This document shows positions 51,144-61,601 of a stretch of 64,000 nucleotides of DNA, piece after piece. Every line of letters begins with the position of its first letter. Position 1 is the first letter of the stretch. The stretch covers positions 50,256 through 114,255 of the forward strand of contig JAHFQM010000010.1 of assembly GCA_023266355.1 (NCBI GenBank), read 5' to 3'. The stretch comes from Aquabacterium sp. GTDB lineage: Bacteria; Pseudomonadota; Gammaproteobacteria; Burkholderiales; Burkholderiaceae_C. The notes under the pieces were generated by a model that worked only from the letters and a program-made list of their open reading frames with translations, was not told the DNA's origin and did no database searches. The translations under genes were made by a program, and so were the position numbers.

Positions 51144-52241
51144 TCAGGGCTTGATGGCCACCTTCAGCACGCCATCGCGCTGGTGTGAAAACAACTCGTA
51201 GGCCGCGACGATGTCTTCCAGCTTGTACTGGTGCGTCACCAGCAGGCCCAGGTCCACGCGCCCCGAGGCCACCACGTTCATCAGGCGGCGCATGCGCTCC
51301 TTGCCGCCGGGGCACAGCGCGGTGTTGATCTTGTGGTCGCCCAGGCCGGCGGCGAAGGCCGACAGCGGGATGGTCAGGTCCTCGGAGTACACGCCCAGGC
51401 TGGACAGCGTGCCGCCCGGCTTGAGCACGCGCAGGGCCGATGCGAAAGTGGCCTGCGTGCCCAGCGCCTCGATGGACGCGTCCACGCCCTTGCCGCCGGT
51501 CAGCTTCATGACCTCGTCCACCACGTCGCAGGTCTTGAAGTTCAGCGTGGCGTCCGCGCCCATCTTGCGCGCCACGTCCAGGCGGTGCTCGTTGCCATCG
51601 ACCGCGATGATGGTCGTGGCGCCCAGCAGGCGCGCGCCCGCCGTCGCGCACAGGCCGATCGGGCCCTGCGCGAACACCACCACCGTGTCGCCGATGCGGA
51701 TGTTGGCGTTCTCGGCGCCCTTGAAACCAGTGGACATGATGTCCGGGCACATCAGCACCTGCTCGTCCGTCAGCCCGTCGGGGATGGGGGCGAGGTTGGC
51801 CTGGGCGTCGGGCACCAGCACGTACTCGGCCTGGGTGCCGTCGATCAGGTTGCCAAAGCGCCAGCCGGCCGTGGCCTTGTAGCCGTGGCAGCCGCACAGG
51901 CCTTGCGGCACCAGGTAGCTGCCGTCCTGCGAGGGGGCGCCGTCCTGGGCGGCGTAGGAGTTGAAGTTCGGGCAGATGGCCCCGGCGATGACGCGCTGGC
52001 CCTCGCGGTAACCCACCACGGCGCTGCCCAGTTTCTCGATCACGCCGACGGGCTCGTGGCCCACGGTCAGGCCCTTGGCCACCGGGTACTCGCCCTTGAG
52101 GATGTGGACGTCGGTGCCGCAGATCGTGGTCGTGGTGATGCGGACCAGGGCGTCGTTGGGGCCCACGTCCGGGATCTTCTTGTCCACGACCTCGATGCGG
52201 CCGGGTTCCACGAAAACAGCGGCTTTCATCATGGCGTTCAT
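51144..52241 (-). CDS. Zinc-dependent alcohol dehydrogenase family protein
   Basis: A 365-residue medium-chain dehydrogenase. The catalytic zinc residues are in TTICGTDVHILKG and VGHEPVGVIEKLG; the nucleotide-binding segment is FAQGPIGLCATAGARLLG. The structural-zinc cysteine cluster is not the standard four-cysteine set; the loop instead reads GAICPNFNSYAAQDG. It oxidises alcohols or reduces aldehydes with NAD(P), substrate unknown. The ATG at 52241 has AGGAG upstream; ATGs at 52232 and 52229 are alternatives. Confidence 0.9.
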   Translation of the reverse strand: MNAMMKAAVFVEPGRIEVVDKKIPDVGPNDALVRITTTTICGTDVHILKGEYPVAKGLTVGHEPVGVIEKLGSAVVGYREGQRVIAGAICPNFNSYAAQDGAPSQDGSYLVPQGLCGCHGYKATAGWRFGNLIDGTQAEYVLVPDAQANLAPIPDGLTDEQVLMCPDIMSTGFKGAENANIRIGDTVVVFAQGPIGLCATAGARLLGATTIIAVDGNEHRLDVARKMGADATLNFKTCDVVDEVMKLTGGKGVDASIEALGTQATFASALRVLKPGGTLSSLGVYSEDLTIPLSAFAAGLGDHKINTALCPGGKERMRRLMNVVASGRVDLGLLVTHQYKLEDIVAAYELFSHQRDGVLKVAIKP

Positions 52242-52443
52242 GCGGTGCTCCTGCGCTTGGGGTGTCAGCTTGCATGATGCGAGCACTGCCGCGCCAAATG
52301 CGTGACAGCGCCATGACCCCACGGCAAAGAATGCAAAGGCAAGCCCGTTCGTCAAACTCCGGCGGCAGGGCGCCCGGCGGTGGCCCCTAGAATCCAGGCC
52401 CGACTTCCGTCTTCCGCCGCCTTTCCTGCGCCACCGCCATCCC

Positions 52444-53316
52444 ATGCACATCGTCGTCAACGAAGAACTCAAGGCCTACATCGACCCCCTGACGCCCGAG
52501 GAGCACGAGGCCCTGGAGCGCAGCATCCTGGCCGAGGGCTGCCGCGACGCGCTGGTGCTGTGGGGCGATGTGCTGGTGGACGGCCACAACCGCTACGGCA
52601 TCTGCCAGAAGCACGGCCTGCCTTTCCAGACGGTGCAGCACCCGAGGTTCAAGTCCATGGACGACGTCCACCTGTGGATGATCGACCAGCACCTGGGCCG
52701 CCGCAGCGTGTCCGACTTCCAGCGCGGTGTGCTGGCGCTGCGCAAGCGCGAGATCCTGAGCGAGCGCCGCGCCCGCGCGGTGGCCGCCACGGCATCGGCA
52801 TCGGCCGACACCTCATCGGCCGACACGGTGGCCGGTGCGGCCCTGGCCGAGCCCGCCCCCGGCGCTGTGCCCGAGTCCCTGAAAAGCCGCGCCGACATCG
52901 CCAAAGCCGCGCGCCTGAGCAACAGCCAGGTCGTGCTGATCGAGAAAATCCAGAAGCAGGCCGCGCCCGAGCTGGTGGCCGCGGTCAAGGCCGGCACCAT
53001 CAGCATCAACGCCGCGGCGGCCGTGGCCAGCCTGCCCGCCGAAGAGCAGGCCTCGGCCGCGCTGGCCGGCAAGGACGAGCTCAAACAGGCGGCCAAGCGC
53101 GTGCGCGAGGAAAAGCGCCGGGCCGTGGCGGCGTTGCTGGGCGAGGCCTCAGACGCCACCGCGGGCGGCGAGGCCCCTTGGGATGCCGATGCGGCCGATG
53201 CCGCCAACGCGGGCACCACCGTCCAGGCGCTGCAACGCCGCGTGGCCGAGCTCACGGCCGAGAACCAGGCCCTGCGCGCCGAAGTGGCGCGGCTGCAGGC
53301 CGAGGGTCAGGGCTGA
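52444..53316 (+). CDS. ParB/Srx-like nuclease-domain protein without a ParA partner
   Basis: A 290-residue protein with an N-terminal ParB/sulfiredoxin-like domain: ERSILAEGCRDALVLWGDVLVDGHNRYGICQKHG. The GHNRY stretch occupies the place of the ParB GERR/GHRR motif that binds or hydrolyses CTP. A helix-turn-helix-like region follows (RADIAKAARLSNSQVVLIEKI), and a C-terminal coiled coil (VQALQRRVAELTAENQALRAE). No ParA is encoded nearby. It resembles chromosomal ParB-like regulators or plasmid-derived partition proteins. The ATG at 52444 is used. Confidence 0.75.
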   Translation: MHIVVNEELKAYIDPLTPEEHEALERSILAEGCRDALVLWGDVLVDGHNRYGICQKHGLPFQTVQHPRFKSMDDVHLWMIDQHLGRRSVSDFQRGVLALRKREILSERRARAVAATASASADTSSADTVAGAALAEPAPGAVPESLKSRADIAKAARLSNSQVVLIEKIQKQAAPELVAAVKAGTISINAAAAVASLPAEEQASAALAGKDELKQAAKRVREEKRRAVAALLGEASDATAGGEAPWDADAADAANAGTTVQALQRRVAELTAENQALRAEVARLQAEGQG

Positions 53317-53327
53317 GCGTCAGCCGC

Positions 53328-53564
53328 TCAGCAACGCCCCGAGCGCCGGCTGCGCGGGTTCAGCTTGTCCAGCTCGGTGATCTGCTGCTTGAGCAGGATC
53401 ATCAGGGTGCGGGCGTCGTCCACGGCCAGCGAGATGCAGCTGGTGACGGTGTGCTCGTCGCGTGCGGGGCGGGGCAGCACGAGCGCATCGACGCCGATTT
53501 CGATCAGGCCCTTGTCGTGCTTCACGGATTTCAGGCGCTGGAGTTCGATGTCGTAGGTTTTCAT
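53328..53564 (-). CDS. Small conserved protein of unknown function
   Basis: A 78-residue soluble protein. It starts MKTYDIELQRLKSVKHDKG and ends with DDARTLMILLKQQITELDKLN, a likely helix. It is not recognised beyond a resemblance to short hypothetical proteins of Burkholderiales. It is convergent with the ParB-like gene (11-base gap). Confidence 0.65.
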   Translation of the reverse strand: MKTYDIELQRLKSVKHDKGLIEIGVDALVLPRPARDEHTVTSCISLAVDDARTLMILLKQQITELDKLNPRSRRSGRC

Positions 53565-53657
53565 GGGGCAGAGGTCCTGCAAGCGGGGAGGGGGGATTGT
53601 CGCCGCAAGCGCCTCACGGCTCAACGGCCACCCCCACCCAGCGCTCAGACTCAAAGT

Positions 53658-54416
53658 TCAGATGCTGCGCTGGTTGACCCGCGCCGACAGCGCCTCGGCG
53701 CTCTCGCGGCGCTCGCTGTAGCGATCCACCAGGTAGGGCGAGACGTCGCGGGTGAGCAGGGTGAACTTCACCAGCTCTTCCATCACATCGACCACGCGCT
53801 CGTAATAGGCCGAAGGCTTCATGCGCCCGGCCTCGTCGAACTCCAGGAAGGCCTTGGCCACCGAGGACTGGTTGGGGATGGTGAGCATGCGCATCCAGCG
53901 GCCCAGGATGCGCATCTGGTTGACCGCGTTGAAGGACTGCGAGCCGCCCGAGACCTCCATCACCGCCAGCGTCTTGCCCTGGGTGGGGCGCACGGCCCCG
54001 GCCGACAGCGGGATCCAGTCGATCTGGGCCTTCATGATCCCGGTCATCGCGCCATGGCGTTCGGGCGAGGTCCACACCATGCCCTCGGACCAGGCCGCGG
54101 CCTCGCGCAACTCGGCCACCTTGGGGTGGGTGTCGGGGGCGCCATCGGGCAGGGGCAGGCCGGTGGGGTCGAACACACGCGTTTCGGCGCCCATGGCCTG
54201 CAGCAGGCGCTCGGCCTCCAGCGTCAGCAGCTTGCTGTACGAACGCTCACGCAGCGAACCGTAGAGCAGCAGGATGCGCGGCGCGTGCGTGCTGCGGCCC
54301 ACCCCGGCAAGGTGCTCGGCGAAGCGCTCGGTGCTGGGGCGGTCGAACAGGGAGGCGTCGAGGTTGGGCAGGTCGTGCACGCTGTTGGACGTATCCGGCG
54401 TGTGGGTCGGTGTCAT
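53658..54416 (-). CDS. arsH: ArsH NADPH-dependent FMN reductase
   Basis: A 252-residue ArsH flavoprotein. FMN-binding segments are LLLYGSLRERSYSKLL and TSPERHGAMTGIMKAQIDW, the latter the ArsH signature; AVMEVSGGSQSFNAVNQMR follows. ArsH oxidises trivalent organoarsenicals or reduces azo dyes and quinones with NADPH. It is the last gene of the ars operon, its start overlapping the aqpS stop by four bases. Confidence 0.92.
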   Translation of the reverse strand: MTPTHTPDTSNSVHDLPNLDASLFDRPSTERFAEHLAGVGRSTHAPRILLLYGSLRERSYSKLLTLEAERLLQAMGAETRVFDPTGLPLPDGAPDTHPKVAELREAAAWSEGMVWTSPERHGAMTGIMKAQIDWIPLSAGAVRPTQGKTLAVMEVSGGSQSFNAVNQMRILGRWMRMLTIPNQSSVAKAFLEFDEAGRMKPSAYYERVVDVMEELVKFTLLTRDVSPYLVDRYSERRESAEALSARVNQRSI

Positions 54417-55072
54417 GCGGGCTCCTTGGGGCCGAGTGCCGCGTGCAAGCCCACGCCGATGGCCGCGCCCACCAGTTGCGCCAGCACGAAGCCGGGGGCG
54501 CTGGCGGGTTCGATGCCGGCGAAGGTGTCGCTGAACATGCGCCCGAAGGCGGCGGCCGGGTTGGCGAAGGAGGTGGACGCGGTGAACCAATAGGCCGCGC
54601 CGATGTAGGCCGCCACCATGGCCGCGACCCGGCTGGCCGGCGCCCGCAAAATCACCAGCAGCAGGCCGGCCGTGGCCACGGCCTCGGCGATCCACTGGCC
54701 GTGGCCCGTGCGCACCTTGGCCGACCACTGCAGGATGGGCAGGTCGAACATCGCATGGGCCAGGAAGGCGCCCAGCATGGCGCCCAGCAACTGCGCTGCG
54801 ATGTAGGGCAGCAGGGCGCTGGAGGGCAGCTCACCTCGGAAGGCCATCACGGCCGACACCGCCGGATTGAAGTGCGCGCCGCTGACCGGGCCGAACACCT
54901 CGATGAGGATGTAGAGCCCGCCCACCGTGGCCAAGGTGTTGGCCAAGAGGGCCAGGCCGTCGTTGCCACCGCACAAGCGCTGCGCCATGATCCCCGAGCC
55001 GATCACCACGGCCAGCAGCAGCATCGTGCCCAGGGCTTCGCCCAGCAGGCGTCGAGAGAGGTTCAAAGGCAT
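54413..55072 (-). CDS. aqpS: MIP-family aquaglyceroporin of the ars operon (AqpS-like)
   Basis: A 219-residue six-helix channel of the major intrinsic protein family. The two NPA loops are SGAHFNPAVSAVMAF and ASTSFANPAAAFGRMF. In Sinorhizobium, AqpS in an ars operon lets arsenite leave the cell after arsenate reduction. No ArsB or Acr3 pump is in this operon, so this channel is probably the arsenite exit. It lies between arsC and arsH. Confidence 0.88.
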   Translation of the reverse strand: MPLNLSRRLLGEALGTMLLLAVVIGSGIMAQRLCGGNDGLALLANTLATVGGLYILIEVFGPVSGAHFNPAVSAVMAFRGELPSSALLPYIAAQLLGAMLGAFLAHAMFDLPILQWSAKVRTGHGQWIAEAVATAGLLLVILRAPASRVAAMVAAYIGAAYWFTASTSFANPAAAFGRMFSDTFAGIEPASAPGFVLAQLVGAAIGVGLHAALGPKEPA

Positions 55073-55081
55073 GTGCCGGCC

Positions 55082-55570
55082 TCAGCTCTTGTACAGGGCT
55101 TCGAGCTTGGCTTGCAGCTCGGCGTTGCTCATGGACTCCAGCGGCAAGGCCAGCAGCTGCAGCATGCGGTAGCCGATGGCCTGGCGGGTCAGCTCGAAGG
55201 CCTGGGGCTTCTTGTCGGGCTCGGCGTTGGACGGGTCGGGGTAGCCCCAGTGCACCTTCACCGGGCTGCCCGGCCAGTAGGGGCAGGTCTCGGCGGCGGC
55301 GCTGTCGCACACGGTGATGACGATGCGCATCTCCGGCGCGCCCGGGGCGACGAACTCGTCCCAGCTCTTGCTGCGCACCTCGGACACATCCACCCCGGCG
55401 TTCGTGAGGGCCTCCAGGGCGAAGGGGTTGACGCGGCCGCTGGGCGCGCTGCCGGCGCTGTAGGCGCGCACGTCCTTGCCCAACTGGCGGGCAAGGTGGT
55501 TCAACATGCCCTCGCTCAGCACGCTGCGGGCCGAGTTGTGGGTGCACAGGATCAGGACGTTGGTGGTCAT
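55082..55570 (-). CDS. arsC: Arsenate reductase, LMW-phosphatase type (second copy)
   Basis: A 162-residue protein of the thioredoxin-coupled ArsC family. The P-loop is CTHNSAR (Cys9, Arg15), and two further cysteines, Cys88 and Cys95 (VCDSAAAETCP), take part in the disulfide cascade. It reduces arsenate to arsenite. It lies five bases or fewer after the other arsC and ahead of aqpS. The two arsC proteins differ clearly in sequence, so this is not a recent duplicate. Confidence 0.92.
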   Translation of the reverse strand: MTTNVLILCTHNSARSVLSEGMLNHLARQLGKDVRAYSAGSAPSGRVNPFALEALTNAGVDVSEVRSKSWDEFVAPGAPEMRIVITVCDSAAAETCPYWPGSPVKVHWGYPDPSNAEPDKKPQAFELTRQAIGYRMLQLLALPLESMSNAELQAKLEALYKS

Positions 55571-55574
55571 GGTG

Positions 55575-56072
55575 TCATTGCTTTCCGATGTCTTGGATCT
55601 GTTTCTGGAGCGCCAGGCGTTCCAGGCTGGCCAGGGGCAGGGCGAGCATCAGCTGGATGCGGCGCTGCAGGGTCACGAAGGCGTCCACGAAGGCGCGGGC
55701 CTGGGCTTCGGCCGAGCCGGTGGCGGCGGCCGGGTCGGGCTGGCCCCAGTGCGCGGTCATGGGCTGGCCGGGCCACACGGGGCAGACCTCGCCCGCGGCC
55801 TGGTCGCACACGGTGAAGACGAAATCCATCTGTGGCGCGCCGGGCGCGGCGAACTCTTCCCAGCTCTTGCTGCGCAGCCCGTCCGTGGGGATGTGGTGGG
55901 TGGCCAGCGTCTGCAGTGCCTGCGGGTGCACGGCGCCCTTGGGGTGGCTGCCGGCCGAGAAGGCGCGGAAGCCCTTGGGTCCGCCCAGCTGGTTCAGCAG
56001 GCCCTCGGCCAGGATGGACCGTGCGGAGTTGCCCGTGCAGATGAAGAGCACGTTGTGGGTCTTGTTGGACAT
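55575..56072 (-). CDS. arsC: Arsenate reductase, LMW-phosphatase type (first copy)
   Basis: A 165-residue thioredoxin-coupled arsenate reductase. The P-loop is CTGNSAR (Cys12, Arg18), and Cys89 and Cys97 (VCDQAAGEVCP) match the redox pair. It is directly behind arsR on the minus strand and is followed by the other arsC. Its helices and C-terminal tail (LQRRIQLMLALPLASLERLALQ) match the other copy in layout. Confidence 0.92.
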   Translation of the reverse strand: MSNKTHNVLFICTGNSARSILAEGLLNQLGGPKGFRAFSAGSHPKGAVHPQALQTLATHHIPTDGLRSKSWEEFAAPGAPQMDFVFTVCDQAAGEVCPVWPGQPMTAHWGQPDPAAATGSAEAQARAFVDAFVTLQRRIQLMLALPLASLERLALQKQIQDIGKQ

Positions 56073-56116
56073 GGTGTGGACCTCGGCGGTGGGTGGCGGA
56101 GCAGGGTGGGGGCGGC

Positions 56117-56440
56117 TCAGCAATCGCAGGGCGCATCGGCCGGGACGGCGCAGTCTGTGCCCTCGCAGCAGTTCGCCGTGAGGAAGCCAAGCAGCGCGTT
56201 CATGCGCTCGAAGGCCGCGCGGTAGATCAGGTGGCGCCCGTCGCGGGTCTGGGTGACCAGACCGGCGTGCGTCAGCTCCTTGAGGTGGAAGGAGAGGGTG
56301 TTGGCGGGGATGTCGAGACGCTCCATCAGCACCCCGGGCGTCAAACCGCCTTGACCCGCGACCACCAGGGCGCGGAAAGCGCGCAGCCGGTGGGGTTGGG
56401 CGAGCGCCCCGAGGGCTTTGACGACGTCTTCATCTTTCAT
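56117..56440 (-). CDS. arsR: ArsR-family arsenic-responsive repressor
   Basis: A 107-residue winged-helix repressor. The DNA-recognition region is NTLSFHLKELTHAGLV. Cysteines cluster at the C-terminus (Cys91, Cys92, Cys97, Cys105, Cys107), a pattern seen in ArsR types where As(III) binds outside the recognition helix, unlike the classic CxC-x-C site of E. coli ArsR. Arsenite binding would release it from its own promoter. It is first in the ars operon and divergent from katG. Confidence 0.9.
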   Translation of the reverse strand: MKDEDVVKALGALAQPHRLRAFRALVVAGQGGLTPGVLMERLDIPANTLSFHLKELTHAGLVTQTRDGRHLIYRAAFERMNALLGFLTANCCEGTDCAVPADAPCDC

Positions 56441-56443
56441 GGT

Positions 56444-56466
56444 TCCAGTTTACTTGAAATATTGGA
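56444..56466. promoter_or_regulatory. Imperfect dyad overlapping the ars promoter (ArsR operator candidate)
   Basis: A 23-base region begins TCCA and ends TGGA with partial symmetry between (about six of nine positions per arm). It overlaps the -10 box of the ars promoter, as expected for an autorepressing ArsR. The call rests on position and symmetry only. Confidence 0.4.
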
Positions 56467-56476
56467 GCGTTGACAA
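56447..56476 (-). promoter_or_regulatory. Sigma-70 promoter candidate of the ars operon
   Basis: On the minus strand TTGTCA (56476-56471) and TAAACT (56452-56447) are 18 bases apart, just upstream of arsR. The -10 box lies within about ten bases of the start codon, so the message would be nearly leaderless or start close to it. Confidence 0.5.
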
Positions 56477-56561
56477 GCACGCGCGAAGCTGTGGGCTGTG
56501 CGATCTGAGCTCCGAGTTCGGCACGCCAGGCTTTTCGCGCCATCGCTGCAGCCAGTGGCCC

Positions 56562-56576
56562 CTATGGCCGCCATAG
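56562..56576. promoter_or_regulatory. CTAT-N7-ATAG dyad upstream of katG (LysR/OxyR-type site)
   Basis: CTATGGCCGCCATAG is a perfect seven-base inverted repeat with a one-base centre. It contains the T-N11-A pattern of LysR-type sites and the inner CTAT-N7-ATAG half of an OxyR site; the outer ATAG and CTAT elements are not conserved. It ends 11 bases before the katG -35 box. Confidence 0.45.
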
Positions 56577-56587
56577 CCATTGCCACA

Positions 56588-56616
56588 TTGAGGAAAACAT
56601 CCCAGCCTCCTAGACT
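56588..56616 (+). promoter_or_regulatory. Sigma-70 promoter candidate of katG
   Basis: TTGAGG (56588-56593) and TAGACT (56611-56616) are separated by 17 bases. The start codon at 56665 is about 40 bases downstream of the predicted start point, behind AAGGAG. Confidence 0.6.
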
Positions 56617-56664
56617 GCGTGCATCCCTTTCCAAGCCCCCCGATCACCCTCCAAGGAGACTGAG

Positions 56665-58878
<2,214 letters not shown>

Positions 58879-58908
58879 TGTCTGCGTTGATCAGGCCTCT
58901 GCCCGCGC

Positions 58909-59691
58909 TCACACCGTCCCGAAGATGGCGTTGGCGCGGGCCGCGCAGGTGATCTCACCCGCCGCGTTGGCCACCAGGCGTGCCTGCAGGCGCGCCTTCA
59001 GCGTGGCGGTGTGCTCGGCCGACAAGGCGGCCAGCTTGGCGCCCATGCTCGGTGCGCCTTGCACCGTGTCCCAGTAATCGCCGAAGCTGGCGTAGGTGCG
59101 CTGCACGGTGATGTCCCGCGTGGCGATGTCGCGCAGGCCCGCTCCAGCCCACAGCGTGCGCAGCACGTCCATGTCGGACGCCTGCGGGCTGGGTGGCGTG
59201 GGCACGGTCACACCCAGGGCGCTGAGTTCGTCTTGCAGCAGCGCATAGGGGAAGCCGCCGGCCGGCATGTCCCAGCTGTAGGCGGCGACCAGGCCACCCG
59301 GACGCACCACGCGCGCCATTTCTGCCACGCCCAGGGCCGGGTCGCTCAGGAAGAAGATGACCAGCGGCATGACCGCCACATCGAACTGCGCCGCGCCATA
59401 GGGCAGCGCCATGGCGTCGCCCTGCACGTACTCGGCCTGCGCCGTGCTGGCGCGTGCACGGGCGAAGTCCAGCTGCTGCGCCGATGGGTCGATGCCTGCC
59501 AGTGACTGCGGTTGGCAGCGCTGCGCCACCAGCTCCGTGAAGGCGCCATTGCCACACCCCACATCCAGCCAACGCCCGCCGGCCGGCGCGCCCAGCCAGC
59601 CGATGAAAGCCTGGCCGACCTGCTGGCTCCACAGGCCCATGTAGCGCTCGTAGGCGGCGCCGTTGGTGAATTGGATGGTGGGGGTGGACAT
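58909..59691 (-). CDS. Class I SAM-dependent methyltransferase
   Basis: A 260-residue methyltransferase of the UbiE/BioC-like group. SAM-binding motifs are WLDVGCGNGAFTE (motif I), GIDPSAQQL (motif II) and the acidic post-motif DAMALPYGAAQFDVA; RPGGLVAAYSW follows. The acceptor is unknown. It converges on katG (30-base gap) and lies 11 bases downstream of a lipoprotein gene on the same strand. Confidence 0.88.
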   Translation of the reverse strand: MSTPTIQFTNGAAYERYMGLWSQQVGQAFIGWLGAPAGGRWLDVGCGNGAFTELVAQRCQPQSLAGIDPSAQQLDFARARASTAQAEYVQGDAMALPYGAAQFDVAVMPLVIFFLSDPALGVAEMARVVRPGGLVAAYSWDMPAGGFPYALLQDELSALGVTVPTPPSPQASDMDVLRTLWAGAGLRDIATRDITVQRTYASFGDYWDTVQGAPSMGAKLAALSAEHTATLKARLQARLVANAAGEITCAARANAIFGTV

Positions 59692-59702
59692 GGTGATCGC
59701 CC

Positions 59703-60137
59703 TTACTTGGTTTCGGCCAGCTTGGTCTCCAGCACGCCCTTCTTGCCTTCGGTCTCGTCCACGAGGTTCAGCTTGGTGCGTGCGTACATGATGCCCATCT
59801 TCACCTCTTGCCAGACGTAGTAGAGGGCGCCCGGCTTGGCGTCGATTTCAAGCGTGGACGTGTTTTCGGCAGACGAAGTCAGGGTGTGCTTGCCGGGAGC
59901 CACTTCCTTGTACAGGAACGTGTGGGCGACGGTTTTGCCGATGGGCGTCCCATCGACAGCGACTTCCATCTTCACTGCACTGCCCATGGTCTCGTTGCGG
60001 TAGATGTAGATGCCGGCGTTGTCCTTCGGCGCCGCGAAGGACTTGACCGTCGCGTCTTGTTGCGGCGTGGCCATGTTCACCGAGGCACAGCCGACCATGT
60101 TCAGCGTGAGGGCAGCGATGACAAGAAACTTCTTCAT
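59703..60137 (-). CDS. DUF2846-like lipoprotein
   Basis: A 144-residue predicted lipoprotein with lipobox NMVGC at residues 13-17. The mature part follows the DUF2846 plan: AGIYIYRNE, DGTPIGKTVAHTFLYKEVAPGKHTLTS, and GALYYVWQEVKMG. Its function is not known; the beta-sandwich fold suggests a binding role in the periplasm or outer membrane. It is one of a run of minus-strand secreted proteins. Confidence 0.75.
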   Translation of the reverse strand: MKKFLVIAALTLNMVGCASVNMATPQQDATVKSFAAPKDNAGIYIYRNETMGSAVKMEVAVDGTPIGKTVAHTFLYKEVAPGKHTLTSSAENTSTLEIDAKPGALYYVWQEVKMGIMYARTKLNLVDETEGKKGVLETKLAETK

Positions 60138-60184
60138 GAAAAAACTCCCTTTGTGGGTGGTTGAGGAAAACGTTGAAGGCGCAC

Positions 60185-60910
60185 TCAGAGGCGTGATGTC
60201 CGTTCACGCGTCAGGCGTCGCGCCACCCCCACACCGATCACGCCCAGCGCCCACAGCCACAGCGTGTCGGGCTCGGGAACCGAGGTGATGGTGCGGGTGA
60301 AGCTGCAGGTGTCGCGCTTGTCGTACGGGCAGGCGTTGAAGCCGTTCGACGGGCCGAGGTAGGCGTTGAGCTGCGTGCCGTCGGTGGCCAGCCCCTGGAC
60401 GTTGAAATTGAGGGCGGGCACCAGCGAGAACGTCACGGTGCCGGAGGTCACGCTGCCGTCCGGGATGAAGGCCCCCACCAGGAAGTCGCCCGTGAGCAAG
60501 CGGTCGCTGCCGGCAAGGCTGGAAAACGAACGCGGCCCGGTGCTCGACGGCGCGCCATAGAAGGACTCGAAGGTGTAGCCCGGCGGATCGCAACGGGGTG
60601 TGCAACTCCAGCCGGGGATGATGGTCAGGGACGTGTAGCTCGCGAACGTGTAGGTCTTGCGGGTGTTGGTCGAGAAGTCGTAAACGGTTTCCGTCTTGGG
60701 CAGATCTGCCGTGTCGAAACCGAAGGGGAAGCCTGCGGCCGTGCCGATCTCGCGGTCCGCCGCGACCCGCACCCACATCTCGATGGGCGTGTTGGCCTCT
60801 GCAACGCCGGTTGGCTGCAGGTAAGACACGGTGATGTTCGGCCACGCTGCCAGCGCGCTGGACGAGGCGAGGGTCAGCGCCAGCAGGGCGCCTGTGGTTT
60901 GGTGTTTCAT
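60185..60910 (-). CDS. PEP-CTERM sorting-signal protein
   Basis: A 241-residue exported protein. A signal peptide (TGALLALTLASSSALA) is followed by a beta-rich domain with two close cysteine pairs (WSCTPRCDPP; NACPYDKRDTC). The C-terminus is a complete PEP-CTERM signal: VPEPDTLWLWALGVIGVGVA and then Arg-rich RRLTRERTSRL. Exosortase would process it and send it to the envelope or exopolysaccharide. No exosortase is encoded in the window. Its start is the ATG at 60910. Confidence 0.85.
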   Translation of the reverse strand: MKHQTTGALLALTLASSSALAAWPNITVSYLQPTGVAEANTPIEMWVRVAADREIGTAAGFPFGFDTADLPKTETVYDFSTNTRKTYTFASYTSLTIIPGWSCTPRCDPPGYTFESFYGAPSSTGPRSFSSLAGSDRLLTGDFLVGAFIPDGSVTSGTVTFSLVPALNFNVQGLATDGTQLNAYLGPSNGFNACPYDKRDTCSFTRTITSVPEPDTLWLWALGVIGVGVARRLTRERTSRL

Positions 60911-61061
60911 GTGATTTCCCTTCTTTTTGATTTGTTTGGCTGCATGCATGCGCGCAGTTGTCACTGCACCTGCATGGCGCCTGATTTTGCATGTCCCCAC
61001 ACCGCCCAAAGGACGGCAGCAGCGAAGGTGAGGGTCAGCTTGCGTCGCGCAGTGGCTTGCG

Positions 61062-61574
61062 TCACTTCTGCGCCAAGACCTTCGCGGTGACCGCCTGGTG
61101 GGTGGCTTCGTCTTCGATCCAAACGGCGGAGTCGGCCTTCGCCAGGGTGCCGACGACGCGGTAGCGCTTGTCGGCCTGCGGGGCGAAGTCCACCACGCCT
61201 TCCACCTCGAAGAAGGTGCCCATGGCCCGGCTGGCCATTTCGTGGATGGGCGCACCCGTGGCATGGCTGCCGCGCAGCTTGACCTTCATGGCCTGGGCCG
61301 GGATTTGCCGCTCGGTGACTTTCAGCCGGATGGTTGCGCCCTGCCCGTAGCTGGCCTGACGCGTGGCGCGGAAGCTGTCTTGGATGCTGTGCCCGTCGAT
61401 GTCCGTGAGCGCGAAGATTTGCGCCTTGCTGCCGTCTTCGGCCATGCCGCTGTCGCTCACCGTGGCGATGGGGCCGGCGTAGTTCTCGGGGATGGGTTTG
61501 TAGCTGGCGCAGCCGGTGAGGGCGGTGATGGCCACGAGAGAGGCGAGGAGGAGGGGGGAGAGGAGGTTTCTCAT
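61062..61574 (-). CDS. Uncharacterised lipoprotein
   Basis: A 170-residue predicted lipoprotein with lipobox ALTGC around residue 22. The mature part contains AQIFALTDIDGHSIQDSFRATRQASYGQGATIRLKV-type strands (the two pieces flank a basic loop) and a C-terminal KRYRVVGTLAKADSAVWIED. It is not recognised. It lies between the PEP-CTERM gene and an exported-protein gene on the same strand. Confidence 0.7.
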   Translation of the reverse strand: MRNLLSPLLLASLVAITALTGCASYKPIPENYAGPIATVSDSGMAEDGSKAQIFALTDIDGHSIQDSFRATRQASYGQGATIRLKVTERQIPAQAMKVKLRGSHATGAPIHEMASRAMGTFFEVEGVVDFAPQADKRYRVVGTLAKADSAVWIEDEATHQAVTAKVLAQK

Positions 61575-61601
61575 GGTGCTGACAGGTGGATGCAGGTGGG
61601 C

